From JAWVFM01 sp963843315 (GTDB lineage Bacteria; Actinomycetota; Thermoleophilia; Solirubrobacterales; 70-9), in NCBI GenBank assembly GCA_963843315.1, contig CAWJJU010000005.1, positions 1 through 64,000 on the forward strand: a stretch of DNA of 64,000 bases, given 5' to 3'. The notes below the pieces were generated by a model. It searched no databases. It was not told where the DNA came from and saw only the letters and a list, made by a program, of their open reading frames with translations. Below are positions 36,509 through 46,400 of the stretch, piece after piece; position 1 is the stretch's first letter, and every line of letters begins with the position of its first letter. The position numbers were made by a program, and so were the translations under genes.

Positions 36509-38725
36509 ATGAAACGCTCCCCTGCCATCGGCGTCGCGATCGTCGCCGCGCTCGCCGCGAGCCTGTCTAGCTGTGGCCGAAACACCGCGTCCAACGGGAA
36601 GGCCCCCACCGGTTACATCACCGGCACGGTCCAGAGCGAAAAAGGTCCCGAGGCCGGCGTCTGGGTCATCGCCCAAACCGATCAGCTCCCCACCGGCTTC
36701 ATCAAGACCGTCGTCACCGACGATCAGGGCCGCTTCGCCCTTCCTGAACTCCCCGACACCACCTATCAAGTGTGGGTCCGCGGCTACGGCCTCCTCGATT
36801 CCGACAAGACTCAGATGAAGCCCAACGCGGACAACGTCATGCTCCACGTCAATACCGCCAAGTCCCCCAAGGAAGCCGCCCAGGTCTACCCCGGCAACTA
36901 CTGGCTGTCTCTGCTCCAGCCTCCGGCCCCGTCCATGTTCCCGGGTACCGGATCCAGTGGAAACGGTTTCACGCCCCTCATGCAGACGCAGAACCACTGG
37001 ATCAACGCCATCAAGTCCGATTGCAACTTCTGCCATCAGCTCGGCAACCAGCTCACGCGCACGCTGGATGACGTCTATGCAGGTAAGCCCGGTCTGAAAA
37101 CATCCCGCGATGCCTGGGAGTGGCGCCTCGGTACCGGCACCCGCGGTTCCACCATGTACGCGCTCTTCAACAGACAGGGCAAAGGTTCGCTCAAGGTTTT
37201 CGCCGATTGGACGGATCGCATCGCTGCCGGCGAGGTGCCGCCCGCGCCTCCGCGCCCGCAGGGAATCGAGCGCAACGTCGTCCTCACGCTGTGGGACGTC
37301 GGCGACGACCACTCCTTCATGCACGACCAGATCTCCACCGATAAGCAGCACCCCACGGTGAACGCCTACGGTCCCAATTATGCCGTCAGCGCCGGCCACG
37401 GCCAGCTCGTCATTCTCGACCAGCAGAAGAACAGCACCACGGCTCTCGACATCCCCTTGCGCGAGCCGCGCGAATCCGTTCCCTCGCGCTTCCCCAAGCC
37501 CATTCGCCCCTCGCTCCACTGGGGCGACGAATGGCTGTGGTCGAATCCGCCCTACAATCCGGCCGACCCCCACAACCCCATGATCGACAGCAAGGGCCGC
37601 GTGTGGATGACCTCGCAGATCCGCAGCAACAAGACCCCCGGCTGGTGTAAGGACCCCTCGAACAAGTTCGCCGATTGGTACCCGCTCGAAACGAGCGCCC
37701 GCCAGGCGTCTTTCTACGAACCGAAGACCGGCAAATTCACCCTCATCGAGACCTGCTTCGGGACCCACCACTTGCAGTTCGACAACGATCCCGATGAGAC
37801 GGTCTATTTCAACGAACTCACCGGCCCCGTCATCGGCTGGGTCGATTCCAAGGTCTACGACGACACCAAGGACGAACAGAAGGCGGTCGGCTGGTGCCCG
37901 CAGGTGATCGACACGAACGGCGACGGCAAGATCACCAAGCCGTGGAACGTTTCGCGAGTCCCCTCGCTGGATGCCACGGCCTATCAGAATCAAACCTCCG
38001 TGGTTCCCGAAAACACGAAGTTCGATCCCAGCCGCGACACGCTGGTCGACTACAATCTTTACGGGCTCATCCCCAGCCCCGTCGACGACAGCGTCTGGGG
38101 TGTCTCGGAGAGTTTTCCCGGCTTCCTGATCCGCTTGCAGCGCGGCGACAATCCGCCGTCCAGTTGCCGCACGCAGATCTTCAAGGTGCCCGCTCCGGGC
38201 TTCGATCCCCGCGGCGTCGATATCACTACCGATGGCGTCGTGTGGACGGCTCTCGCCGCCAGCAGCGACCTCGCCAGCTTCGACGTCCGGAAGTGCAAGG
38301 ACCTGACCGGCAAGCAGAAGATCGACGGCTCCGAATGCCCCGAAGGTTGGACTCTCTACCCGACCACCGGCCCGAAATTCAAAGGCACCGACGTTCCCGC
38401 CGACTTCCACTACTACGACTGGGTCGATCAGCAGAACATATCCGGCTTCGGAGTCAATACGCCGATCGCCACCGGATCGAATTCCGATTCGCTGCTGGTG
38501 CTGGATCCCCAGACCAGCAAATGGACCACCCTGCGCGTCCCCTATCCCATGGGCTTCTACTCACGCGGTCTCGACGGCCGCATCGATGACCCGAACGCCG
38601 GGTGGAAGGGCCGGGCACTCTACTCCAACTACGGTACCCACTTCGTCTGGCACATCGAAGGCGGGAAAGGCACCAAGGGCAAGATCGTGAAGTTCCAGTT
38701 CCGCCCGGACCCGCTCGCTCGCTAG
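36509..38725 (+). CDS. Lipoprotein with carboxypeptidase-regulatory domain, one CXXCH motif and propeller-like body
   Basis: A 738-residue protein. The lipoprotein signal is VAALAASLSSC (Cys22). A carboxypeptidase-regulatory-like domain lies at about 33-115 (YITGTVQSEKGPEAGVWVIA). A single c-type haem motif, DCNFCHQLG, lies at residues 171-179. The long body (about 260-738) has recurring beta-rich blocks with Asp/Gly turns (DSKGRVWMTSQIR, DETVYFNELTGPVIGWVD, GVDITTDGVVWTALAA), like a Vgb or quinoprotein-type propeller. If the haem is attached, it would be a periplasmic or surface electron carrier or enzyme. It follows the two TonB receptors on the same strand but behind a terminator. Function unassigned. 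Confidence 0.72.
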   Translation: MKRSPAIGVAIVAALAASLSSCGRNTASNGKAPTGYITGTVQSEKGPEAGVWVIAQTDQLPTGFIKTVVTDDQGRFALPELPDTTYQVWVRGYGLLDSDKTQMKPNADNVMLHVNTAKSPKEAAQVYPGNYWLSLLQPPAPSMFPGTGSSGNGFTPLMQTQNHWINAIKSDCNFCHQLGNQLTRTLDDVYAGKPGLKTSRDAWEWRLGTGTRGSTMYALFNRQGKGSLKVFADWTDRIAAGEVPPAPPRPQGIERNVVLTLWDVGDDHSFMHDQISTDKQHPTVNAYGPNYAVSAGHGQLVILDQQKNSTTALDIPLREPRESVPSRFPKPIRPSLHWGDEWLWSNPPYNPADPHNPMIDSKGRVWMTSQIRSNKTPGWCKDPSNKFADWYPLETSARQASFYEPKTGKFTLIETCFGTHHLQFDNDPDETVYFNELTGPVIGWVDSKVYDDTKDEQKAVGWCPQVIDTNGDGKITKPWNVSRVPSLDATAYQNQTSVVPENTKFDPSRDTLVDYNLYGLIPSPVDDSVWGVSESFPGFLIRLQRGDNPPSSCRTQIFKVPAPGFDPRGVDITTDGVVWTALAASSDLASFDVRKCKDLTGKQKIDGSECPEGWTLYPTTGPKFKGTDVPADFHYYDWVDQQNISGFGVNTPIATGSNSDSLLVLDPQTSKWTTLRVPYPMGFYSRGLDGRIDDPNAGWKGRALYSNYGTHFVWHIEGGKGTKGKIVKFQFRPDPLAR

Positions 38726-38799
38726 TGCCGCGCAGGGCAAGGCTTTCCGGCCCAAGAACCATTCGCATTTGTGACCATCGCCATCCGGTGTAAGCTCGA

Positions 38800-39553
38800 A
38801 TGATGCCAGCCCACTGGATCACGGTTCAAGTGATCCTGATCCTGTTCGCCGCCACCATCGTTCGCTCGGCCTTCGGGTTCGGAGAAGCGCTCATCGCAGT
38901 GCCGCTGCTGGCGTTCGTTATGCCGGTGGAGGTAGCCGCGCCTACCGCGGTGCTGGTCTCGATCACGGTCGCGCTTGTCATCGTGATCCAGGACTGGCGA
39001 TGGATCCACTTGAGCAGCGCGTGATGGCTGGTGGGCTCGACGCTCCTGGGGATCCCGTTGGGACTCCTGGCGCTCAAGAAACTACCTGAACCGGTGGTCG
39101 AGGCGATTCTTGGCGTAGTGGTGGTGGCGTTTCCCTGCACGCCCTGCTCAGCCGGCGCAATCATGAATTGAAGGACGACCGGCTGGCGGGATTTTTCGGA
39201 TTCACCGCGGGGGTGCTGGGAGGCGCGTACGGTATGAATGGCCCTCCGCTGGCGATCTACGGTTCGCTGCGCCGGTGGTCGCCGGAGCATTTTCGCGCCA
39301 CGCTGCAAGCCTATTTTCTTCCCGCGAGCCTGGCTGGCATGGGCGGCTATTGGTTCGGCGGTCTGTGGACCCCGGCCGTGAATCGCTTCTATCTCGTCTC
39401 ACTGCCGGGCGTCTTAGTGGCGATCTTCCTGGGCCGGGCGATCAACCGGCGCATGCAGAACCGCCGGTTCATCTGTGTTCGTCCACGTGGGCCTTGACTG
39501 TGATCGGGATCGTATTACTGTTCAAGGCCTCTGGACCGGGTGGTCCGCCTTGA
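38800..39553 (+). CDS. TauE/SafE sulfite-exporter-family permease, disrupted
   Basis: Hydrophobic segments in order: VQVILILFAATIVRSAFGFG, EALIAVPLLAFVMPVEVAAP, TAVLVSITVALVIVIQDW. There is then an in-frame TGA at 39022 where Trp is expected (before WLVGSTLLGIPLGLLALKKL), a frame change near 39130, and DDRLAGFFGFTAGVLGGAYG, MNGPPLAIYGSLRRWSPEHF. The C-terminus continues in another frame as WALTVIGIVLLFKA to 39553. TauE/SafE proteins export small anions such as sulfite or sulfoacetate. With a stop and two shifts it could be a real pseudogene, or an accumulation of sequencing errors. Confidence 0.7.
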
Positions 39554-39636
39554 ATCGTGCCTTCGCGTACGGAGCGCTGCTCGACAGAGCTTCCGTCCCC
39601 CAGCACCTCCTGCGCGACAAGTGGCATATTGTTAGT

Positions 39637-40511
39637 GTGAAGAAGATCGATCCCGACGACTTCCGTGTCCGGCCGGGCAAGAAGGTCGATTTAGACAAGT
39701 GGCCGACCAGCGTGAAGCCGTGTACCACTCACGCAAGAAGTATCAAGAGCTCCTGGCGGAAGACGTCCGTCAAGCTGAGCGCCCAGCAAAACGTGCTGTA
39801 CGCGTCCGACCGTTATGCGCTGCTGCTGATCTTCCAGGCGATGGACGCGGCCGGCAAGGACAGCGCCATCAAGCACGTGATGTCGGGCGTCAATCCCCAA
39901 GGCTGCCAGGTGTTCAGTTTCAAGCACCCCAGCGCCGAGGAACTGGACCACGACTTCCTGTGGAATGCGACGCGGAAGTTGCCCGAGCGGGGCCGGATCG
40001 GCATCTTCAATCGCTCCTACTACGAGGAAGTTCTGATCCTTCGCGTCCATCCCGAGCTTCTCCAGGCCGAGGGCCTTCCGGCGGAGCTTCGTCGATTCAC
40101 AAAACGATCTGGCGCGACCGGTATCGTTCCATCGTGAACCTGGAGGACCACCTTCACCGCAACGGCACCCGCATCGTCAAGTTCTTCCTGCATCTTTCCA
40201 AGGAAGAACAGCGCAAACGCTTCCTCAAGCGCATCGATACGCCGGAGAAGAACTGGAAATTCAGCCTGGCCGACGTCGAGGAGAGGAAATACTGGAAGCA
40301 GTACATGCAGGCGTTCGAAGAGTGCCTCAGCGCCACCAGCACTCATACCGCTCCCTGGTACGTGGTGCCGGCCGATGACAAAGAGAACGCCCAGTTGATC
40401 GTGTCCCGGATCGTTCTCGACACCCTCAAAGAGCTGAAACTGGAGTACCCGAAACTCAGCCCGCAGCGGCAGAAGGAGTTGCAGGCGAGCCGCAAACTGC
40501 TCGCCAAGTAG
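39637..40511 (+). CDS. ppk2: Polyphosphate kinase 2 family protein, frameshifted
   Basis: Starting at the GTG at 39637 (KKIDPDDFRVRPGKKVDLDK), the PPK2 core follows: YALLLIFQAMDAAGKDSAIK (Walker A), HVMSGVNPQGCQVFSFKHPS, RIGIFNRSYYEEVLILRVHP (Walker B/lid). Then, in another frame, WRDRYRSIVNLEDHLHRNGT, FFLHLSKEEQRKRFLKRID and WYVVPADDKENAQLIVSRI. Frame changes lie near 39715-39770 and 40090. Corrected length is about 290 residues, normal for single-domain PPK2. The enzyme transfers phosphate between polyphosphate and nucleotides; the preferred nucleotide cannot be predicted here. Confidence 0.82.
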
Positions 40512-40520
40512 CGCTAGAAG

Positions 40521-41928
40521 CTAGGGCGCGACTCCAGCGGATTCCGGGTTCAGCCAGCCGCCCGGATCGTCGATCATCGACCCGGCTTCCGCCGGTCCCC
40601 AAGTGTTCTGATCGTATTCATGGACCGGGGTCGCGTCATCCAGCACCTGATCCACGATTCTCCATTGGGCTTCGATCGCATCCTCGCGCGCGAACAGCGA
40701 CTGGTCGCCGCGCATGGCGTCCCCCAAGAGGCGTTCGTAGGGCGTCATTTCGTCCGCCGCGCTGATGCATCGCGATCAGCTCGGCATCTTCGCCCTCCAT
40801 GCGTTCGCCGGGAACTTTCACGCGCATGCCGAGCGCGATCACAACCTCCGGGCTCAGGCGCAAGCGCAGGCGATTCGGCAAGCCCTGCACCTTCTCTTCG
40901 AAGGTCTCTCGCGGCGGGCGTTTGAAGCTGACGATCACCTCGGTGGCGGTGACGGGCAGGCACTTGCCGGCCCGGATGTAGAACGGCACGCCCGCCCACC
41001 GCCAGGTATCGATGAAGAGCCTGACGGCGGCATAGGTCTCCACGCTGCGAGTCCGGCGCGACGCCTTCCTCCTTCCGGTAACCTTTAAACTGTCCGCGCA
41101 CCACGTCGCCAGGCGTAAGCGGCTTGACCGCTTTGAGGATGCGCGATTTTTCATCGCGAAACGCATCGTGATCTTCCCCGGTGGGAGGATCCATCGCGAG
41201 AAACGCCAGCACCTGAAGCAAGATGGTTCTGAATCACATCGCGGATGGCCCCCGCTTCTTCGTAGAATCGCCCGCGTCCTTGCACCCCGAAGTTCTCCGC
41301 CATGGTGATTTGTACCGAGCGGATGTGGGTGCGATTCCACACGGGTTCGAGTAAGGAATTGGCGAACCGCGTGTAGAGAATGTTCTGGACGGGCTCTTTG
41401 CCCAGGAAGTGGTCGATCCTGAAGATCGCCGGATTCGGGAAAGAATTGATGAAGAATCTTGTGCAGTTCCCGCGCCGAAGCCAGATCGCGCCCGAACGGC
41501 TTTTCCACCACGACGCGCGCATCTTTCGCGGCGCCCGAATGCGCCAGTCCTTCCGCGACCGCGGCGAACATGCTGGGCGGGATCGCGAGGTAGTGCAGAG
41601 GCCGTTGCGCATTTCCCAGAAGCTGGCGCAACTGGGTGAAGGTAGCGGCTTCGCGATAATCGCCGTCCACGTACTGGAGCAAGGCCGACAACTTTGCGAA
41701 GGCAGCCTCGTCCAGGCCGCCGTGCGCGGTGACGCTCTCGCGCGCGCGCGCCTTGAGCTGATCCAGGTTCCATCCGGCCTTGGCGACCCCGACGATGGGA
41801 ATCGTCAGGTTGTGCCGCTTCACCAGCGCTTGCAGCGCAGGGAAGATTTGCTTGTAGGCCAGATCTCCGGTCGCGCCAAAAAAAACGAGAGCATCGGACT
41901 GCGAAGCGGGAGACTGCGAGGCATCCAC
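40521..41928 (-). CDS. zwf: Glucose-6-phosphate 1-dehydrogenase, several frameshifts
   Basis: The N-terminus DALVFFGATGDLAYKQIFPA is the NADP-binding motif. LHYLAIPPSMFAAVAEGL and ARVVVEKPFGRDLASAREL follow. The frame then changes to ILSRIRRS... and FRIDHFLGKEPVQNILYTRF, the catalytic RIDHFLGKE site. Later pieces include YAAVRLFIDTWRWAGVPFYI, RAGKCLPVTATEVIVSFKRP, and the C-terminal TPYERLLGDAMRGDQSLFAR (40521-40748). At least four indels. Merged, the protein has the usual length of about 465 residues. It starts the oxidative pentose phosphate pathway. It is convergent with ppk2, with 9 bases between stops. Confidence 0.85.
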
Positions 41929-41957
41929 GCTTTATTTATCGCACGGATGGGAAGGCG

Positions 41958-43506
41958 CTACTGAATGACCTGGAACAGGTCCTGCGGCGGTGCGGCCTTC
42001 GCACGCGGCATCTGCAGTTCCGGCATGGGAGGAGCCTGGAACAGCTTGCGGCAGGGGATCGCGAGCCAGCGGGCCCAGGAGTTGGCTTTCTTCTGGCGGG
42101 CGCTATCGGTGGCGATGCCGGTGCTCGCGTACATCTGACGGTACAGCTTCGAGATAAAGACGAACGCCAGGCGCGCGCGAAGATTCGGCGTACAGCGCGA
42201 CCGCTTCCAAACGGAAGCGAAGCTATAGAAACGATCCCACACGCCCTGGGTGCGCGCGCGCATCTCCTCGGAGCTCATGGTGGGATGCGGCATGAACATC
42301 TTCGGCCGCTTGTGCGCGGGAATCAGCCAGTAGCGCGTCAACGGGATTCCATCCACCTTGGCCGGATCGTCGCCCTGCGCTTTTTCCCACTTTTCGAAGT
42401 CGACGGTACCGGGGAAAGGCGTCAGCATGACGAACTGCGCGAACGTGAGGCCGGCCTTCTGGGCCAGATCCTGGGTGGCGTCAAACGTGTCCGGGCGATC
42501 GCTGGGCAGGCCGAAGATGAACGAACCCAGAACGTGCACGCCGTGATCGGAAAACGTCTTGAGCTGCTTCACCAGCTTGTCGCCGGACAGGTTGAAATCC
42601 TTGTAGACCGTCTTCAGACCTTCGGCGGTAACGGCTTCCACGCCCACCAGCGCGCCCCGGATGCGGGCTTTCTTCATGGCATCCAGAAACCCGGTGTCTT
42701 CCGCGGCTTCCATGGTGATCTGCGTGAAGAAGGTCATGTCCTTGGGCAGCTCCGACAGCCGCTCCATCAGCTCGAAGCGCTCCGCGCGCATGGCCTCAAG
42801 CTGATCGACCCGGGCCTGGTTGTTCTGCCGTTTCGCCAGCGCGATGTCGGTCAGCGTGACCGGATAGAAATTGTCGTCCGCCAGGGCGATGAAGCGGAAG
42901 CCGCGGCGGCGCAGGTCTACGATCTCTTCAATGACGCTGTCGGTCGCGCGCTGCCGGGGGCGTTGTCCATCCGTGCGCCACACGGAACAGAACGAGCAGT
43001 GCTTGGCGCATCCGCGCACCGTCTGCACCGATGCCCACATGTAGCTGTCCGGCGGCAGCAGATCCCAGCGCGCCTGCTTGAATTCGCCCGCCTCGACTCT
43101 TCCGCCGTTGTAAATCCGTTCCGGCGTGCCCGCGGCGCAGTCGCGGATCACCTGGTTCCAGACGATGTCGCCATCGCCCTTGACCACCGCATGCGCCCCG
43201 CCCCGCTCAAACGGCTCCTCCGAATAGAGCGTGGAATGGATTCCGCCGAACACCACCCAGGCGCCCCGCTCGCGCGCCGCGCGTCCGACTGCGTATCCTC
43301 GCAAGGCGTTGCCGGTGTGGATGCCGATGCCGACGACGTCGCCGGGCTTAACGCGCTCCAGATTGAGATGTTCTAGATGTTTCGTCGCAGATTTCGGGAT
43401 CGCCGAACGACTCATCGGTCGCAGCGGCCAGAACGTACAGCCATCGCGGCGTGATGACTGCAGTCCCGAAAGCGGTATCGCTTGGATTGACAAGATGGAT
43501 GCTCAT
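41958..43506 (-). CDS. B12-binding-type radical SAM protein, N-terminal frameshift
   Basis: The radical SAM cluster motif CAKHCSFCSVW (CxxxCxxC) lies near residue 170, after a cobalamin-binding-like N-domain (LNLERVKPGDVVGIGIHTGN, GAWVVFGGIHSTLYSEEPFE). Strands such as GFRFIALADDNFYPVTLTD and GALVGVEAVTAEGLKTVYKD complete the barrel. The true start is the ATG at 43506 (MSIHLVNPSDTAFGTAVITP), read in a frame that shifts near 43380 into HLNLERV; the literal frame from 43493 gives a nonsense N-terminus. Total about 515 residues. Enzymes of this type modify lipids, cofactors or natural products. No precise substrate can be inferred. Confidence 0.85.
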
Positions 43507-43784
43507 TTTGGGGGCCAACCTAGTGTAGCAGCAGATCTAGGGCGATCCCTAGGGGGACCGCCGACCCCCGTCACGGCCGGGCGTGCCGGCGATAGAACCT
43601 GGACTTCACCAACTGTAGCAGCAAGAGCAATTGGCTGCAAGAAACGCTACGATCAAGCGGTGCGCAGGGCTGCCCAATGGCAGTACCGCCGCGAAGAATG
43701 ACGGCATTCTGCCTCTCGGACTGCATTCGGGCCGCATTCGGCCATGCATCCACTTTGGCAACTAAAGTGCCGATAGTCTTAGCC

Positions 43785-44238
43785 ATGAGCGGACAGAGGA
43801 TGCGTCGTATTACTCGGAGATTTTTCGAACGAGCGCCTGGATCTGGCCGCCGTCGGACACGACTTCGGCTGGTCCGTCGCCCCGGCTCGGATATATCCGG
43901 GCTCAGAGAGATCGGCCGGTCGCGTACCGTGATCGCCGTGCTCATTCAGGCCGGAGTGCTCGATCTACCCTGGCCGGACGCGCATGCGGGCCATCAGAGC
44001 CGTGGCTCCGCGGGCGCGCATCATCGTGTGTCACAAGGTTGACCAGGCCCATTTCCGTGCAGAAATGGTCGATTCCGGCGCTTTCGGAGTTCTCCTGTCG
44101 CCGCTGGCCCATTCCGAAGTCCGCCAATCCCTTGGGTTCGTTTGGGCATCCAAGATTACACCGTTGCCGCACGTTCCGTCCGCCGCCAAGAAAATTCACC
44201 TGATAGACACTCCTGCCCGGCGCGCGGGCGCCGCATAG
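43785..44238 (+). CDS. Possible degenerate response-regulator receiver protein, frameshifted
   Basis: The clearest part is ALRAIRAVAPRARIIVCHKV, then AEMVDSGAFGVLLSPLAHSE and VRQSLGFVWAS. This has the alpha3-beta4-alpha4-beta5 pattern of CheY-like receivers (MVDSGAFGVL like an A-GA-D-yL motif). The N-terminal half around 43785-43980 is in another frame and I cannot identify the phospho-acceptor Asp. It may be a pseudogene, or an orphan regulator hit by an indel near 43980. Confidence 0.35.
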
Positions 44239-44959
44239 TCACACAGGTGGGTGAAAACACCCAACTACCACATGACCGGCGTCTGAACGCCGCGTGCAGG
44301 AACGATCCCACGCTCACCAGTTCCCCCAACAGGAATAGCCACCAGGCGAACGGATGCGGCAGATTCCCCGCCAGTACGTGCCGGAAATCCCAGGTGAACG
44401 ACAGGATCACCAGCGCGCCTCCCAGGACTAGTCCGATCCAGTGACGCGATGGGATGACCACGGGACGCCACAGAGCCGCCAGTCCGCAGCCCACAATCGT
44501 GAACGATACGATGACCGGCGCCAGAACCGGAGCCACCCACGGCACCGGCAGCAGAAACAGGATATCCCAGGTCAGAAGCGATGCCGGCCAATCGATCCAC
44601 AGCTTGAGAAACAGGTAAAAAGAGATGTCCCAGACGCCGAAGGCGACGGAGAAGGCCGGCAGCCAGAGCGACCGTTCTCCGGTGACCAGCATCGCGGCTG
44701 CCGCCAGCATCGAGGATGGTCGCGCCTTCGCGGATCACTTCCACGTTCAGAAGCCGGGCCGTTTCCGGAGCTTCGGCCACCATCCGGTCGCGATCCACCA
44801 GACGGAAACAGGTCGCCAGGAGCGCGGCCGGGTGTCAAGGCGCTGGCGCAAGGGCTCATACAGCGCCCGCAGGTAGATGACGACCGCAGCTTCGACATAG
44901 CCGAAGGAGATGCCGAACAGAAAGAGTCCGACCACCGTCCGTCGCAGTTGACCCTTCAT
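44156..44959 (-). CDS. Conserved integral membrane protein, frameshifted
   Basis: The N-terminus is MKGQLRRTVVGLFLFGISFG, then YVEAAVVIYLRALYEPLRQR. A frame change near 44800-44840 leads to MVAEAPETARLLNVEVIREG, and another near 44715 to LAAAAMLVTGERSLWLPAFS, VAFGVWDISFYLFLKLWIDW, PASLLTWDILFLLPVPWVAP and HPFAWWLFLLGELVSVGSFL. Seven or so membrane helices in total. The family has no assigned function. It is the last gene on the strand of the FAD oxidoreductase/CFA-type methyltransferase pair, about 120 bases downstream, so it may belong to that lipid operon. The exact C-terminus (44156 or about 44260) is uncertain. Confidence 0.65.
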
Positions 44960-45075
44960 ATTGACACTCGACGCAACGTGCCGAGTATGATTTCTTAGCT
45001 GTCCCGGAACCGGCGACGATGACGCTGGCCGGACTGCGGGCTGCTGGCACGTGATCCTGTTACGCCGCCGCTCGG

Positions 45076-46388
45076 CTAGTGTCGCCGGACGCACTTGGAG
45101 TACAGGTCGGGAAAAACACCCTGCGGATCATAGGTCTGTTTGAGCTGCGTATAGCGCGGCTGATCGTAGATGCTCCAGAACTCGGCCTCATCGTACCAGG
45201 CGGAGGAGTACAGTCCCTTGGCGCCCCCGAGCTCCATCGTCTTCCGCTCGATCTTCCGATTGAAGTGCCCCTTCTCGTGCGTGGACGGGATCACGTCCCA
45301 GAATCCGAAGTTGACGTGCAGTCCCTCCCGGAGCGGACTGAGGTCCCAGGCCGGTTTGAAGACGGGTTTTGAACGGGCACATCCACACCGGCGTGATGCC
45401 GATCTCCGAGAGCAGAAAATCGAAAAACTCCGGCGCGTGCTCGATGGGAATGTCCACATCCTGGATCACCGACTCCGTGCCGCCGGGATCCGGCAGGAGC
45501 TTGTATGACAGCCGCATGATCCGCTGGTAGGTCGCCGAGTTCAGGCCCCATTTGAACAGCCTTCGAACCCCGGGCTTTTGCACATAGAAGTGCTTGGAAC
45601 ACCAGAACCAGTCCGTATCCCAGCGCCAGATGTAGTCTTTCGCCGTGAGCCAGTCCTCCGATTTGCGCTGGATGGACTTGTAGTAGATGTCCATGTAGGT
45701 GTAGTCGCTAACCGAGGAAGCTTGATCCACGAATTCACCTTCGGTGAGGTACATTTCATCCGCGCGAGAAGATCGTCCCGTCGAGATAATCCACGGCGCT
45801 ATCCGCACGCTCGGCGACCCGGGCAAAATAGCTTTCTGGATCGCTGAAACGGGTGTGCGTCAGGCGCACATACGGCTTGGCCGGGATCAGCCGGACCTTC
45901 AACCGCAGCGCGTAACCCAGCGTGCCATAGGAGTTCGGAAATCCGAAGAACAGATCCGGATTCTCCCGGCAGGAGCAGGTCACCAGGCGCCCGTCGCCGA
46001 GCAGAATCTCCATTTCTTCAATGGTTTCGTGCACCAAACCGAACTTAAAAGATGAAGATTCGATGCCCAACCCGCTGACCGCGCCGCCCACGGTAATCGT
46101 CTTGAGCTGCGGCACCACGGCGGGCAGGAGACCGTACTTGAGCGTTTCGTCGACCAGCGCTTCGTACGTGATCATGCCCTCGACATCGGCCGTCATCCGC
46201 TGCGGATCGACGTTTAGACACTGCTTGAAGCCGCGTACATCGATGAAATGCTTCCCCGCCTGGGAGCGGTGCCGGAACAGATTGGAGGTCGACTTGCGGA
46301 GGCCGATCCGCTGGCCCCGCGCCCTGGCCCGCCCGATCTCCGCCGCGAGGGTTGCGGTCCTCCTCTGATGGTCCGTTTCCAGATCCAT
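45076..46388 (-). CDS. FAD-binding oxidoreductase (sterol-reductase/TmsA-like), frameshifted
   Basis: The FAD-binding PCMH-type domain starts near RKSTSNLFRHRSQAGKHFID and includes VPQLKTITVGGAVSGLGIES and SSFKFGLVHETIEEMEILLG, with FPNSYGTLGYALRLKVRLIP. The frame changes near 45775-45800 to MYLTEGEFVDQASSVSDYTY and DWFWCSKHFYVQKPGVRRLF, and near 45390-45450 to PLREGLHVNFGFWDVIPSTH, ending YDPQGVFPDLYSKCVRRH. About 437 residues when merged. In actinobacteria an oxidoreductase of this type (TmsA/BfaA) partners a CFA-like methyltransferase (TmsB/BfaB) to make 10-methyl fatty acids. Here the methyltransferase is 12 bases upstream. Confidence 0.82.
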
Positions 46389-46400
46389 AAGACCGCAACC

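Noticed and set aside
36500..38410. 636-codon open frame on the minus strand opposite the CXXCH lipoprotein
   Set aside because: It mirrors the high-GC codon bias of the real gene. It has no signal or motif, and the plus strand has a lipobox, a CXXCH motif and domain order.
42285..43376. 363-codon plus-strand frame over the radical SAM gene
   Set aside because: Shadow of the GC-rich minus-strand gene, which has the CxxxCxxC cluster motif.
44961..44991. Promoter with TTGACA and TATGAT on the plus strand
   Set aside because: The 19-base spacing is long and it points into the 3' end of a minus-strand gene with no plus-strand gene to drive.
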